From contig NZ_JOCX01000008.1 of NCBI RefSeq assembly GCF_000717915.1, forward strand, positions 1 to 64,000: 64,000 bases of DNA, written 5' to 3'. Both the position numbers and the translations under genes were made by a program. Below, one piece after another: positions 38,214 through 46,440 of the stretch. The notes under the pieces are model-generated. The model was not told the origin of the DNA. It ran no database searches and saw nothing but the letters and a program-made list of their open reading frames with translations. Numbering within the stretch: position 1 is the stretch's first letter; every line of letters begins with the position of its first letter. Source of the stretch: Streptomyces sp. NRRL S-244. GTDB taxonomy: Bacteria > Actinomycetota > Actinomycetes > Streptomycetales > Streptomycetaceae.

Positions 38214-39158
38214 ATGAGCCGTGCCCGAATCCGCCTGGCGATCGCGGTGCTCGCGTCCGCCCTCGCCATCGGGACCCTGCCCGCCGCCGCGCATGCCGCG
38301 CCGACGCACAGCACCACAGCCCCCACCCCCACCCCCACGTCCGCCGGCCGGTACCAGCAGGCGGAAACGATGCGACAGATCCCCCTCCAGGGCGCGGTCA
38401 ACGTCCGCGACCTGGGCGGCTACCGGACCTGGACCGGCGGCCAGGTCCGCCAGGGGCTGGTCTACCGCTCCGACGCCCTCGGCAAGCTGACCCCGGCGGA
38501 CACCACCGCCCTCTCCGGTCTCGGGCTGAAGAAGGTCGTGGACTTCCGCATCCCCATGGAGGTCCAGTACGACGGCGCCGACCGGCTGCCCGCCGGGCTC
38601 ACCGCCACCTCCCGCCCCGTCAGCGACCTCGGCCTGTACGGGACCCTGCTCGGCGCGATATCCAGCGGCGACCCCGCCACGCAGGAGCAGATGCTCGGCG
38701 GCGGCCGCGCCGAGGCCTACATGCGCGACATCTACCGCACCTTCGTGACCGGCCCCGAGAACCGGGCGCAGTTCGCGACGACGCTGCGGGAGATCGCGGA
38801 CGGCGGCCAGGGCCCGCTCCTGTTCCACTGCACCTCGGGCAAGGACCGGACCGGCTGGATGAGTTACGTCCTGCTGCGCGCCCTGTCCGTCCCCGAGGAC
38901 GCGGCCACGCGCGACTACCTCGCGTCGAACACCTTCCGCGCCGCGTACGACGCCCAGGTGCGGGCGGCCTTGAAGCAGTCCGGGCGGATGCAGAACCCCG
39001 ACCTGCTGATCCCGCTCCAGGAGGTCCGCCAGGACTACCTGGACGCGGCGACGGCGCAGATGGCCGCGGACTACGGCAGCTTCTACGGGTACCTCACGGA
39101 CGGCCTCGGCCTGGACCTGCGGACGCTCGCGAAGCTCCAGACGAAGCTGGTCCGATAG
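38214..39158 (+). CDS. Secreted tyrosine-protein phosphatase
   Basis: 314 residues. The start is ATG at 38214 with AGGAG 7 bases before. Signal peptide RIRLAIAVLASALAIGTLPAAAHA, then a Thr/Pro spacer. The PTP loop is HCTSGKDRTG (Cys-x5-Arg), with NVRDLGGYRT and VYRSDAL, typical of the DSP-like Y_phosphatase3 family (MptpB-like) that can also act on phosphoinositides. It is predicted to be extracellular. It sits just after ipdC but has its own ribosome-binding site and no obvious link to steroid degradation. Confidence 0.9.
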   Translation: MSRARIRLAIAVLASALAIGTLPAAAHAAPTHSTTAPTPTPTSAGRYQQAETMRQIPLQGAVNVRDLGGYRTWTGGQVRQGLVYRSDALGKLTPADTTALSGLGLKKVVDFRIPMEVQYDGADRLPAGLTATSRPVSDLGLYGTLLGAISSGDPATQEQMLGGGRAEAYMRDIYRTFVTGPENRAQFATTLREIADGGQGPLLFHCTSGKDRTGWMSYVLLRALSVPEDAATRDYLASNTFRAAYDAQVRAALKQSGRMQNPDLLIPLQEVRQDYLDAATAQMAADYGSFYGYLTDGLGLDLRTLAKLQTKLVR

Positions 39159-39164
39159 CGCGGC

Positions 39165-39232
39165 GGCCCGGACGGCAGCCCGGACAGCAGCCGGACGGGC
39201 GCCGGGCGGCAGCCGGGCAGCGGCCGGACAGC
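39165..39232. repeat. Degenerate GGACxGCAGCC repeats
   Basis: About six imperfect 10-12 base copies of GGACGGCAGCC/GGACAGCAGCC-like units fill the gap between the phosphatase stop and the terminator hairpin. No coding potential of note. Confidence 0.5.
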
Positions 39233-39235
39233 AGA

Positions 39236-39268
39236 ACGCCGGGCAGCGCGCCTCGCGCTGCCCGGCGT
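39236..39268. terminator. Terminator between phosphatase and DEAD-box helicase
   Basis: ACGCCGGGCAGCGCG (39236-39250), loop CCT, CGCGCTGCCCGGCGT (39254-39268): a perfect 15-bp stem between convergent genes. Confidence 0.85.
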
Positions 39269-39295
39269 ACCGGAATGCCTGTCGGCGTCAGAGCC

Positions 39296-40948
39296 TCAGG
39301 AGCTCGTACGCCCCGCCGCGGGCCGCCCGCCACCGGAGCGACGGCGCGCGCCGCCCTGGCCGCCGGCGCCCTGACCGCGGGCTCCGCCCTGACCGCCCTG
39401 GCCGCGCGCACCGGTCTGGCCGCCACCGCCCTGACCCGCACCGGAGCGGGCCCGACGCGGACGGCTCTCGCCGGCGCCGCCCGGCGTACCGCCGCCCTGC
39501 GCGGCGGAGGCGCCGCCGGAGCGACGGCGCGGGCCCGCGGAACGGCCGCTGCCGCCGCCCTGGCCGCCGGAGCGCCGGCCCGCGGGAGCCGGCTGCTGCG
39601 GCACCTCCAGCACCACGGGGATGCCCGAGGGCTCCTTGGCGCCGGTGAGCCGGGACAGCTCCTCGTCGGAGGACTTGATCTGCGCGGTGCGCGGGGAGAT
39701 CCCGGCGTCCGACATCAGGCGGGACATGTCCCGCTTCTGGTCGGGGAGCACCAGGGTGACCACGCTGCCGGACTCGCCGGCGCGCGCGGTACGGCCGCCG
39801 CGGTGCAGGTAGTCCTTGTGGTCGGTCGGCGGGTCGATGTTGACGACCAGGTCGAGGTCGTCGATGTGGATGCCGCGGGCGGCCACGTTGGTGGCGATCA
39901 GCGCGGTGACCTCGCCCGTCTTGAACCAGTCCAGGGTCCGGTTGCGCTGCGGCTGCGAGCGGCCGCCGTGCAGGCCGGAGGCGCGGACGCCGTCCGCCAG
40001 GAGCTTCTTGACCATGCGGTCGACACCGCGCTTGGTGTCCACGAACATGATCACCCGGCCGTCGCGAGCGGCTATGCGCGTCGCCACGGCCTTCTTGTCG
40101 GTCTCGTCCATGACGTACAGGACGTGGTGCTCCATCGTGCTGACCGCGCCGGCGGACGGGTCGACGGAGAAGGCGACCGGGTCGTGCAGGAACATCTTGA
40201 CGAGCTTGTCGATGTTCTTGTCGAGGGTCGCCGAGAACAGCATGGTCTGGCCCTCGGGCTGGACCTGCTTGAGCAGCGCGGTGACCTGCGGCATGAAGCC
40301 CATGTCGGTCATCTGGTCGGCCTCGTCGAGGACGGTGATCGAGACCTGGGAGAGGTCGGCGTCACCGCGGTCGATGAGGTCCTTCAGGCGGCCGGGGGTG
40401 GCGACGAGCACCTCGGCGCCGCGGCGGAGAGCCCCGGACTGCCGGTTGATCGACATGCCGCCGACGACGGTCGTGATCCGCAGGTTGACGGACGTGGCGT
40501 ACGGGGCCATCGCGTCGGTCACCTGCTGCGCGAGCTCACGGGTCGGTACGAGGACCAGCGCGAGCGGCTGCTTCGGCTGGGCGCGGCGGCCGGCGGTGCG
40601 GGCCAGCAGCGCCAGGCCGAAGGCCAGCGTCTTGCCGGAGCCGGTACGGCCGCGGCCGAGCAGGTCACGGCCGGCGAGCGAGTTCGGCAGCGTCGCGGCC
40701 TGGATCGGGAACGGCTCGGTGACGCCCTGGGCGGCGAGGGTCTTCAGCAGCGCCTCGGGCATGCCCATGTCCTCGAACGCGGCGACCGGCTCCAGGGCCG
40801 GGGTCAGCGGTTCGGGCATGGTGAATTCTTGGGGCCTGGCGACGGGGGCGGACTTCTGCCGTCCCGCGCCAGCCTTCGGACGTCCCTGTGCCGCACCTCG
40901 GCCCCGGGTGGGGCGGCGGCTGGGTCGTGCGGAGCTGGAGCTGGTCAT
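39296..40948 (-). CDS. DEAD-box RNA helicase
   Basis: 550 residues. The start is ATG at 40948 behind AGGAGGG. Order: basic N-terminus, Q motif FEDMGMPEALLKTLAAQGVTEPFPIQ, GRGRTGSGKT, PTRELAQQV, ATPGRL, VLDEADQ, LFSATL, then RecA2 with ATNVAARG and HRGGRTARAG. The last ~105 residues are a Gly/Arg/Ala-rich low-complexity tail (RGQGGQGG, RPRRARSGAG), suited to RNA binding or condensate formation. It lies 102 bases downstream of the cold-shock gene on the same strand, separated by a hairpin; both suit low-temperature RNA remodelling. Confidence 0.95.
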   Translation of the reverse strand: MTSSSSARPSRRPTRGRGAAQGRPKAGAGRQKSAPVARPQEFTMPEPLTPALEPVAAFEDMGMPEALLKTLAAQGVTEPFPIQAATLPNSLAGRDLLGRGRTGSGKTLAFGLALLARTAGRRAQPKQPLALVLVPTRELAQQVTDAMAPYATSVNLRITTVVGGMSINRQSGALRRGAEVLVATPGRLKDLIDRGDADLSQVSITVLDEADQMTDMGFMPQVTALLKQVQPEGQTMLFSATLDKNIDKLVKMFLHDPVAFSVDPSAGAVSTMEHHVLYVMDETDKKAVATRIAARDGRVIMFVDTKRGVDRMVKKLLADGVRASGLHGGRSQPQRNRTLDWFKTGEVTALIATNVAARGIHIDDLDLVVNIDPPTDHKDYLHRGGRTARAGESGSVVTLVLPDQKRDMSRLMSDAGISPRTAQIKSSDEELSRLTGAKEPSGIPVVLEVPQQPAPAGRRSGGQGGGSGRSAGPRRRSGGASAAQGGGTPGGAGESRPRRARSGAGQGGGGQTGARGQGGQGGARGQGAGGQGGARRRSGGGRPAAGRTSS

Positions 40949-41004
40949 GCGAGAAAGCCCTCCTGAAACCGGCTGGTACAACAAGCAGTCGAAACCACAG
41001 ACAA

Positions 41005-41038
41005 GCCGGGGCCCGCACCTCGCGGTGCGGGCCCCGGC
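41005..41038 (-). terminator. Terminator of the cold-shock gene
   Basis: GCCGGGGCCCGCACC (41005-41019), loop TCGC, GGTGCGGGCCCCGGC (41024-41038): a perfect 15-bp stem 12 bases beyond the cold-shock stop, followed in the direction of transcription by a short T-rich run. Confidence 0.85.
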
Positions 41039-41050
41039 ATGCTGAAGGAA

Positions 41051-41254
41051 TTAGGCGGGGACGATGTTCTCCGCCTGGGGGCCCTTCTGGCCCTGCGTCA
41101 CGTCGAAGGACACGCGCTGGCCCTCCTGGAGCTCACGGAAGCCCTGGGTGGCGATGTTCGAGTAGTGGGCGAAGACGTCCGGGCCGCCACCGTCCTGCTC
41201 GATGAAGCCGAAGCCCTTTTCAGAGTTGAACCACTTCACGGTGCCTTGTGCCAT
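41051..41254 (-). CDS. Cold-shock protein, CspA family
   Basis: 67-residue single cold-shock domain, the full family length: [21 protein letters not shown] with RNP1 (KGFGFI) and RNP2 (VFAHYSNI), ending [10 protein letters not shown]. It binds single-stranded RNA/DNA. The start is ATG at 41254 with AGGAGA 7 bases before. A structured leader (hairpin 41316-41343) lies upstream, and a terminator follows. Confidence 0.97.
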   Translation of the reverse strand: MAQGTVKWFNSEKGFGFIEQDGGGPDVFAHYSNIATQGFRELQEGQRVSFDVTQGQKGPQAENIVPA

Positions 41255-41315
41255 TTTAAATCTCCTGAATAGGCGGCAAAGGGCCCCATCCGGAGATTCC
41301 GGCAAAACAATAAAA

Positions 41316-41343
41316 GCGCCTGAGGAACATTCCCGTCAGGCGC
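41316..41343 (-). promoter_or_regulatory. Hairpin in the cold-shock gene leader
   Basis: GCGCCTGA (41316-41323) and TCAGGCGC (41336-41343) pair around a 12-base loop, 62 bases upstream of the ATG. A second small dyad CCGGA-GAT-TCCGG lies at 41290-41302. These could form a temperature-responsive leader; the first could alternatively end the fadA6 side. Confidence 0.4.
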
Positions 41344-41469
41344 ACATAAAGTTCATGGGTACCACAACTGCAACGCTCTCCAAGCTAGCACACCTCGGCG
41401 TCGGCACCCAGCCCCGCCCGCGCGCAGGACGGTAAAGATCCAGAGGCATCGCCCCCGGCCGGCTTCCGC

Positions 41470-42627
41470 TCACAGCCGCTCGATGATGGTGACGTTGGCC
41501 TGGCCGCCGCCCTCGCACATGGTCTGGAGGCCGAACCGGCCGCCCGTGCGCTCCAGTTCGTGGAGCAGGGTGGTCATCAGCTTGACCCCCGTGGCGCCCA
41601 GCGGATGACCCAGTGCGATGGCCCCGCCGTTGACGTTCACGCGTTCGGGGTCGGCGCCCGTTTCCTTCAGCCAGGCCAGGACGACCGGGGCGAAGGCCTC
41701 GTTGATCTCCACCAGGTCGATCTCGTCCAGCGACATGCCGGTCTTCTTCAGGGCGTGCGCCGTGGCCGGGATCGGGGCCGAGAGCATCCGGATCGGGTCC
41801 TCGCCCCGTACGGACAGGTGGTGGATGCGGGCCCGCGGCCGCAGGCCGTGTTCCGCCACCGCCCGCTCGGAGGCGATCAGCATCGCCGCCGCGCCGTCGG
41901 AGACCTGCGAGGAGACGGCCGCGGTGATCGTGCCGCCCTCGACCACCGGCCTCAGGCCCGCCATCTTCTCCAGGGTGGTGTCCCGCCGGGGGCCCTCGTC
42001 GACGCGTACGTCCCCGTACGCCACCGTCTCGCGCGCGAAACGGCCCTCGTCGACGGCCCGGATCGCCCGCCGGTGCGAGCGGAGCGCGAACTCCTCCATG
42101 TCGCGCCGGGTGATCCCCCACTTCTGCGCGATCAGCTGCGCGCCGTGGAACTGGTTGACCGGCGCGTCCCCGTACCGGGCCCGCCAGCCCTCGCTGCCCG
42201 CGTAGGGGCCCTCCGTGAGACCGAGCGGCTCCGCCGCCTGCCGCGAGGCGAAGGCGATCGGGATCATCGACATGTTCTGGGTCCCGCCCGCGACGACCAG
42301 GTCCTGGGTCCCGGAGAGCACGCCCTGCGCCGCGAAGTGGACGGCCTGCTGCGAGGAGCCGCACTGGCGGTCCACGGTGACCCCCGGCACCTCCTCCGGC
42401 AGCCCCGCCGCCAGCCATGCCGTCCGCGCGATGTCCCCGGCCTGCGGGCCCACCGTGTCCAGGCAGCCGAAGACCACGTCCTCGACGGCGGCCGGGTCCA
42501 CCCCGGAGCGCTCCACCAGTGCCTTCAGGACGTGCGCGCCCAGGTCGGCCGGGTGGACGCCCGACAGGCCTCCTCCGCGCCGGCCGACGGGGGTGCGTAC
42601 GGCTTCGACTATGTAGGCCTCGGGCAT
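41470..42627 (-). CDS. fadA6: Acetyl-CoA acetyltransferase (thiolase) FadA6
   Basis: 385-residue thiolase. N-terminus MPEAYIVEAVRTPVGRRGGGLSGVHP, nucleophilic Cys in VDRQCGSSQQAV, His in NGGAIALGHPLGATG, and the second Cys in TMCEGGGQANV. By neighbourhood (ipdF, kstR2) it is FadA6, which performs the last thiolytic cleavages after rings C and D are opened. The start is ATG at 42627. It lies 35 bases after kstR2 in the ipdF-kstR2-fadA6 operon. Confidence 0.86.
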   Translation of the reverse strand: MPEAYIVEAVRTPVGRRGGGLSGVHPADLGAHVLKALVERSGVDPAAVEDVVFGCLDTVGPQAGDIARTAWLAAGLPEEVPGVTVDRQCGSSQQAVHFAAQGVLSGTQDLVVAGGTQNMSMIPIAFASRQAAEPLGLTEGPYAGSEGWRARYGDAPVNQFHGAQLIAQKWGITRRDMEEFALRSHRRAIRAVDEGRFARETVAYGDVRVDEGPRRDTTLEKMAGLRPVVEGGTITAAVSSQVSDGAAAMLIASERAVAEHGLRPRARIHHLSVRGEDPIRMLSAPIPATAHALKKTGMSLDEIDLVEINEAFAPVVLAWLKETGADPERVNVNGGAIALGHPLGATGVKLMTTLLHELERTGGRFGLQTMCEGGGQANVTIIERL

Positions 42628-42662
42628 GACGGGTGCTCCTTAGGGCTTCGGGGCTTCGGGGG

Positions 42663-43325
42663 TCAGCTGCGTACGGCGATCCCGTCCAGCACCATCGACA
42701 GGTACTGGCGGGCGATCTCCTCGGGGCTGTGCTGTCCTCCCGGCCGGTACCAGGACGCCGCCACCCACACCGTGTCGCGGACGAAGCGGTAGGTGAGGCG
42801 GATGTCGAGGTCGGCCCGGAAGACCTTGGCGGCGACCCCGCGCTCCAGCGTCCCCAGCCAGGCCTTCTCGAACTTCTGCTGCGAGTCGGAGAGGTAGTGG
42901 AAGCGGGGCTGCGCGGACAGGTGCCGGGATTCCTTCTGGTAGATCGCGACGGCGGCGCGGTGCCGGTCGATCTCCCGGAAGGACTCGGTGACGAGGGCCT
43001 CGATGGTCTCCCGGGGGCCGAGGCCGGCGGCGAGGACGGTGTCGTAGCCCTGCCACAGCTCGTTCAGGAAGGCCGAGAGGATCTCGTCGAGCATCGATTC
43101 CTTGGAATCGAAGTGGTAGTAGAGGCTGCCGGCGAGCATGCCGGCGGCGTCGGCGATCTTGCGGACGGTGGTGGCGTTGTAGCCCTGCGCGGCGAAGACC
43201 TCGGCGGCGGTGTCGAGGAGCTCGCGGCGACGCTCGGGCGAGGCGCTCACCTGGGTCTTCTTCTTGGCTGTCGGCTCGGCCGGCCGCTTGGCCGTCGGCT
43301 CGGCTGTCGGTTTGTTCGTTGGCAC
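42663..43325 (-). CDS. kstR2: TetR-family repressor KstR2
   Basis: 220 residues. The N-terminal ~28 residues are a Lys/Pro/Thr-rich extension not expected in the mycobacterial protein (~200). The helix-turn-helix is RRRELLDTAAEVFAAQGYNATTVRKIADAAGMLAGSLYYHFDSKESML. The C-terminal region TYRFVRDTVWVAASWYRPGG and IARQYLSMVLDGI resembles KstR2 of M. tuberculosis as I recall it. KstR2 is derepressed by HIP-CoA and controls ring C/D genes. The start is GTG at 43325. It is co-transcribed with ipdF and fadA6, so it is probably autoregulated from operator 2. Confidence 0.88.
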   Translation of the reverse strand: MPTNKPTAEPTAKRPAEPTAKKKTQVSASPERRRELLDTAAEVFAAQGYNATTVRKIADAAGMLAGSLYYHFDSKESMLDEILSAFLNELWQGYDTVLAAGLGPRETIEALVTESFREIDRHRAAVAIYQKESRHLSAQPRFHYLSDSQQKFEKAWLGTLERGVAAKVFRADLDIRLTYRFVRDTVWVAASWYRPGGQHSPEEIARQYLSMVLDGIAVRS

Positions 43326-43340
43326 GGGCCCATTCTGGGC

Positions 43341-44138
43341 CTACGCGCGCTGGCTGCTGACCGAGACGGTCTCGCCCGTCATGTACGACGAGTAGCCGCT
43401 GGCCAGGAACACGATGACGTTGGCGACCTCCCACGGCTCGGCGTACCGGCCGAAGGCCTCGCGGGCCGTCAGCTCGGTCAGCAGTTCCTCGCTGGTGACC
43501 TTCACCAGGTGCGGGTGCATGGCCAGGCTCGGGGCGACCGCGTTGACCCGTACGCCGAACTCGGCCGCCTCCAGCGCGGCGCACCGGGTCAGCGCCATCA
43601 CCCCGGCCTTGGCGGCGGCGTAGTGGGCCTGGCCGGTCTGGGCGCGCCAGCCGACGACGGAGGCGTTGTTGACGACGACCCCGCCCCGGCCGGAGGCCTT
43701 CAGCGAGCGCAGGGCGGCGCGGGTGCAGCGGAAGGTGCCGTTCAGGGTGACGTCGAGGACCTTGCCCCACTGTTCGTCGGTCATGTCGACGAGGGCGGCC
43801 GTGCCGCCGAGCCCGGCGTTGTTGACGACGACGTCCAGGCCGCCGTGGGTCTGCTCGGCGAGCGCGAACAGGGCCCCGACCTGGTCCTCGTCGGTGACGT
43901 CGCAGGGCAGGGAGGTGACGCGGCCGGCGCCGAACTCGGCGCCGAGGGCCTGTTCGGTCTCCTTCAGGCGGCGGGCGTGCGCGTCGCCGATGACGATGCG
44001 GGCGCCCTCCTCCAGGAAGCGGCGGGCGGTGGCCCCGCCGATCCCGGCTCCGGCGGCGGCGGTGATGACGGCCGTGCGGCCTTGGAGCAGCCCGTGACCC
44101 GGCACGTAGTCGGGGGCGTTGGGGGTGTTCATGCTCAT
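43341..44138 (-). CDS. ipdF: Short-chain dehydrogenase IpdF
   Basis: 265-residue SDR: ITAAAGAGIGGATA (a variant Gly-rich NAD site), VNNAGLGGTA, and catalytic NNASVVGW and YAAAKAGVMAL. In the HIP pathway IpdF oxidises the 5-hydroxyl of the HIP-CoA intermediate. The start is ATG at 44138 (44132 possible). It is the first gene of the ipdF-kstR2-fadA6 operon, 15 bases before kstR2, and is divergent from the acyl-CoA dehydrogenase pair across operator 2. Confidence 0.85.
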   Translation of the reverse strand: MSMNTPNAPDYVPGHGLLQGRTAVITAAAGAGIGGATARRFLEEGARIVIGDAHARRLKETEQALGAEFGAGRVTSLPCDVTDEDQVGALFALAEQTHGGLDVVVNNAGLGGTAALVDMTDEQWGKVLDVTLNGTFRCTRAALRSLKASGRGGVVVNNASVVGWRAQTGQAHYAAAKAGVMALTRCAALEAAEFGVRVNAVAPSLAMHPHLVKVTSEELLTELTAREAFGRYAEPWEVANVIVFLASGYSSYMTGETVSVSSQRA

Positions 44139-44154
44139 GGCCGTACGTTAACCT

Positions 44155-44181
44155 ACCAAACACTTGTTAGGGAACACTTGT
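44155..44181. promoter_or_regulatory. Candidate KstR2 operator 2 (ipdF/fadE divergent promoter)
   Basis: ACCAAACACTTGTT (44155-44168), read on the other strand AACAAGTGTTTGGT, differs at only one fixed position from the KstR2 motif AnCAAGnnCTTGnT. The flanking CTA/TAG extends the dyad, and a further half-site AACACTTGT follows at 44173-44181. It matches operator 1 over CCAAACAyTTGTTAG. Confidence 0.7.
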
Positions 44182-44226
44182 CGGGGGAACTCGCGCGACG
44201 GCCCCTGCGACGGAGGCGGACAGCTG

Positions 44227-45372
44227 ATGGACCTGACCCACGCACCGGAGGTGACGGCCTTCCGGGCCGAGGCCCGCGCCTGGCTCGCCGAGCACGTCCC
44301 GGACTCCCCCCTCCCCTCCCTGGAGACGGCGGAGGGCTTCGCCGCGCACCGCGCGTGGGAGGCCCGGCTGCACGCGGACCGCTGGTCGGCGGTGTCCTGG
44401 CCCGCCGAGTACGGGGGCCGGGGCGTGGACATCGAGCGGTGGCTGGTCTTCGAGGAGGAGTACTGGGCGGCGGGCGCGCCCGGCCGGGTCTCGCAGAACG
44501 GCATCAGCCTCCTCGCGCCGACCCTCTTCGACCACGGGAGCGCCGAGCAGCGGGCGCGGGTGCTGCCGCCGATGGCGAGCGGCGAGGTGATCTGGGCGCA
44601 GGCCTGGTCGGAGCCGGAGTCGGGCTCGGACCTGGCCTCGCTGACGTCGCGGGCGGTGCGCACCGGGGGCGGGTGGCTGCTGTCGGGGCAGAAGACCTGG
44701 TCCTCGCGGGCGGCGTTCGCGGACCGGGCGTTCGGCATCTTCCGTACGGATCCGGGGGCCGGGAAACCGCACCAGGGGCTGACGTACCTGATGTTCGACC
44801 TGCGCGCGCCGGGGGTGACGGTGCGGCCCATCGGCCGGCTGGACGGGAAGCCCGCCTTCGCGGAGCTCTTCCTGGACGAGGTCTTCGTACCGGACGCGGA
44901 CGTGATCGGTGAGCCGGGGCAGGGCTGGCGGATCGCGATGTCGACGACGGGCAACGAGCGCGGGCTGACGCTGCGCTCGCCGGGGCGCTTCCTGGCGGCC
45001 GCGGACCGGCTGCGCGCGCTGTGGCGGGAACGGGCGGATCCGGCGGACACCGCGCTGCGCGGCCGGGTGGCGGACGCGGTGGTCGGGGCGCGCGCGTACG
45101 AGCTGTTCACCTGGGCGGCCGCCTCGCGGTTCGCGGCGGGCGAGCCGATCGGCGCCGAGTCCAGCCTGAACAAGGTGTTCTGGTCGGAGTACGACATCGC
45201 CCTGCACGAGACGGCGCTGGACCTGCTGGGCCCGGACGCGGAGCTGGCGGAGGGGGCGTGGGCGGAGCCCTGGATCTTCTCGCTGGCCGGGCCGATCTAC
45301 GCCGGCACGAACGAGATCCAGCGCGACATCATCGCCGAGCGGCTGCTCGGCCTCCCGAAGGGCCGCCGCTGA
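44227..45372 (+). CDS. fadE30: Acyl-CoA dehydrogenase, FadE30-like
   Basis: 381-residue flavin acyl-CoA dehydrogenase. Motifs: WAQAWSEPESGSDLASL (FAD contact), LSGQKTWSSRA, and the C-terminal GPIYAGTNEIQRDIIAERLLG. The Glu of the medium-chain-type YEGT motif is Ala here (YAGT), so the catalytic base is elsewhere or in the partner chain. It probably acts on a HIP-CoA-derived thioester. Position beside ipdF suggests FadE30; FadE31 is the alternative. The start is ATG at 44227 with GGAGG upstream. Its TGA overlaps the next ATG. Confidence 0.82.
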   Translation: MDLTHAPEVTAFRAEARAWLAEHVPDSPLPSLETAEGFAAHRAWEARLHADRWSAVSWPAEYGGRGVDIERWLVFEEEYWAAGAPGRVSQNGISLLAPTLFDHGSAEQRARVLPPMASGEVIWAQAWSEPESGSDLASLTSRAVRTGGGWLLSGQKTWSSRAAFADRAFGIFRTDPGAGKPHQGLTYLMFDLRAPGVTVRPIGRLDGKPAFAELFLDEVFVPDADVIGEPGQGWRIAMSTTGNERGLTLRSPGRFLAAADRLRALWRERADPADTALRGRVADAVVGARAYELFTWAAASRFAAGEPIGAESSLNKVFWSEYDIALHETALDLLGPDAELAEGAWAEPWIFSLAGPIYAGTNEIQRDIIAERLLGLPKGRR

Positions 45373-46409
45373 TGCGCTTCCTGCCGACCGGCGAGCAGTC
45401 GGACTTCGCCCGTACGCTGCACGGCCTGCTCGGCGCCTCGCAGGTCCCGGCGGCCGTACGGGCCTGGGGGGCCGGGGACCACGGACCGGGGCGGGCCCTG
45501 TGGTCGCGGCTCGCGGGGACGGGCCTGTTCGCACTCGCGGCGGACGAGGCGTACGGCGACCTGGGAGGGCTGGGGCCGCTGCCGGTGGAACTGGCGCTCG
45601 GCTTCGTGGAGCTGGGGCGGGCGGGGGTGCCGGGGCCGGTGGTGGAGACGGCCGCGGCGGCCGTGCTGCTGTCGGAGCTCGCGCGGCTCGGGGAGGACGG
45701 GCAGGAGGGGGAGGACGGGCTGGCGAAACGTTTCCTGCCGGGGCTGGTGGCGGGCGAGGCCATGGCCACGCTGACCCTGCCGGGCGGGAGTCCGTACGCT
45801 GTGGACGCGGACGCGGCGGCGTACTGCTTCACGGTGTCGGCGGCGGGCGAGCTCCGGCTGGCGGGTGGTGCGGGTGCCGGTGCGGGCGCCGGTGAGCCGC
45901 TGAGGTCCACGGACCCGGCGCGGCGGCTGTCCCGGCCCGCGGCGGACGGGGAGCTGCTGGCCACCGGCCCCCGGGTCCTGGCGGCGGCGGGGACGGCCCT
46001 GGGCTGGGCGCGGCTGCTGACGGCGGCCCAGTGCCTGGGGGTCGGCGAGGCCCTGCTGGCGAGCACCGTGCAGTACGTGAAGCAGCGCACGCAGTTCGGC
46101 ACGCCGATCGGCGGCTTCCAGGCCGTGAAGCACCGGCTGGCGGACACGCTCCTGGCCCTGGAGTTCGCGCGGCCGCTGGTGTGGGCGGCGGCGCTGGGCC
46201 TGGCGCCGTGGGAGGTCGCGGCGGCGAAGCTGGCGGCGGGCGAGGCGGCGTACGCGGCGGCCATGACGGCGCTGCAACTCCACGGGGCCGTCGGCTACAC
46301 GGAGGAGCTCGACCTCTCCCTGTGGCTGCGCAAGGCGCGGCCGCTGCGCGACGCGTGGGGCTCGCCGGCGGCGTGCCGGACGGCGGTGCTCCGGGCACGC
46401 GAACGCTAG
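45372..46409 (+). CDS. Acyl-CoA dehydrogenase, second subunit of the steroid-type pair
   Basis: 345 residues, shorter and more divergent than its upstream neighbour. It keeps QYVKQRTQFGTPIGGFQAVKHRLADTLLALE (FAD-binding C-domain helix) and ALQLHGAVGYTEELDLSLWLRKA, but has a loosely conserved middle and an Ala/Gly insert (AGGAGAGAGAGEP). Steroid acyl-CoA dehydrogenases often work as alpha2-beta2 pairs of a long and a short FadE. This looks like the short partner (FadE32/FadE33-like). The start ATG at 45372 overlaps the preceding stop (TGATG), which supports an obligate complex. Confidence 0.78.
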   Translation: MRFLPTGEQSDFARTLHGLLGASQVPAAVRAWGAGDHGPGRALWSRLAGTGLFALAADEAYGDLGGLGPLPVELALGFVELGRAGVPGPVVETAAAAVLLSELARLGEDGQEGEDGLAKRFLPGLVAGEAMATLTLPGGSPYAVDADAAAYCFTVSAAGELRLAGGAGAGAGAGEPLRSTDPARRLSRPAADGELLATGPRVLAAAGTALGWARLLTAAQCLGVGEALLASTVQYVKQRTQFGTPIGGFQAVKHRLADTLLALEFARPLVWAAALGLAPWEVAAAKLAAGEAAYAAAMTALQLHGAVGYTEELDLSLWLRKARPLRDAWGSPAACRTAVLRARER

Positions 46410-46440
46410 CGAGAGCGGTGGTACGTCACGAGAGCGGGGC

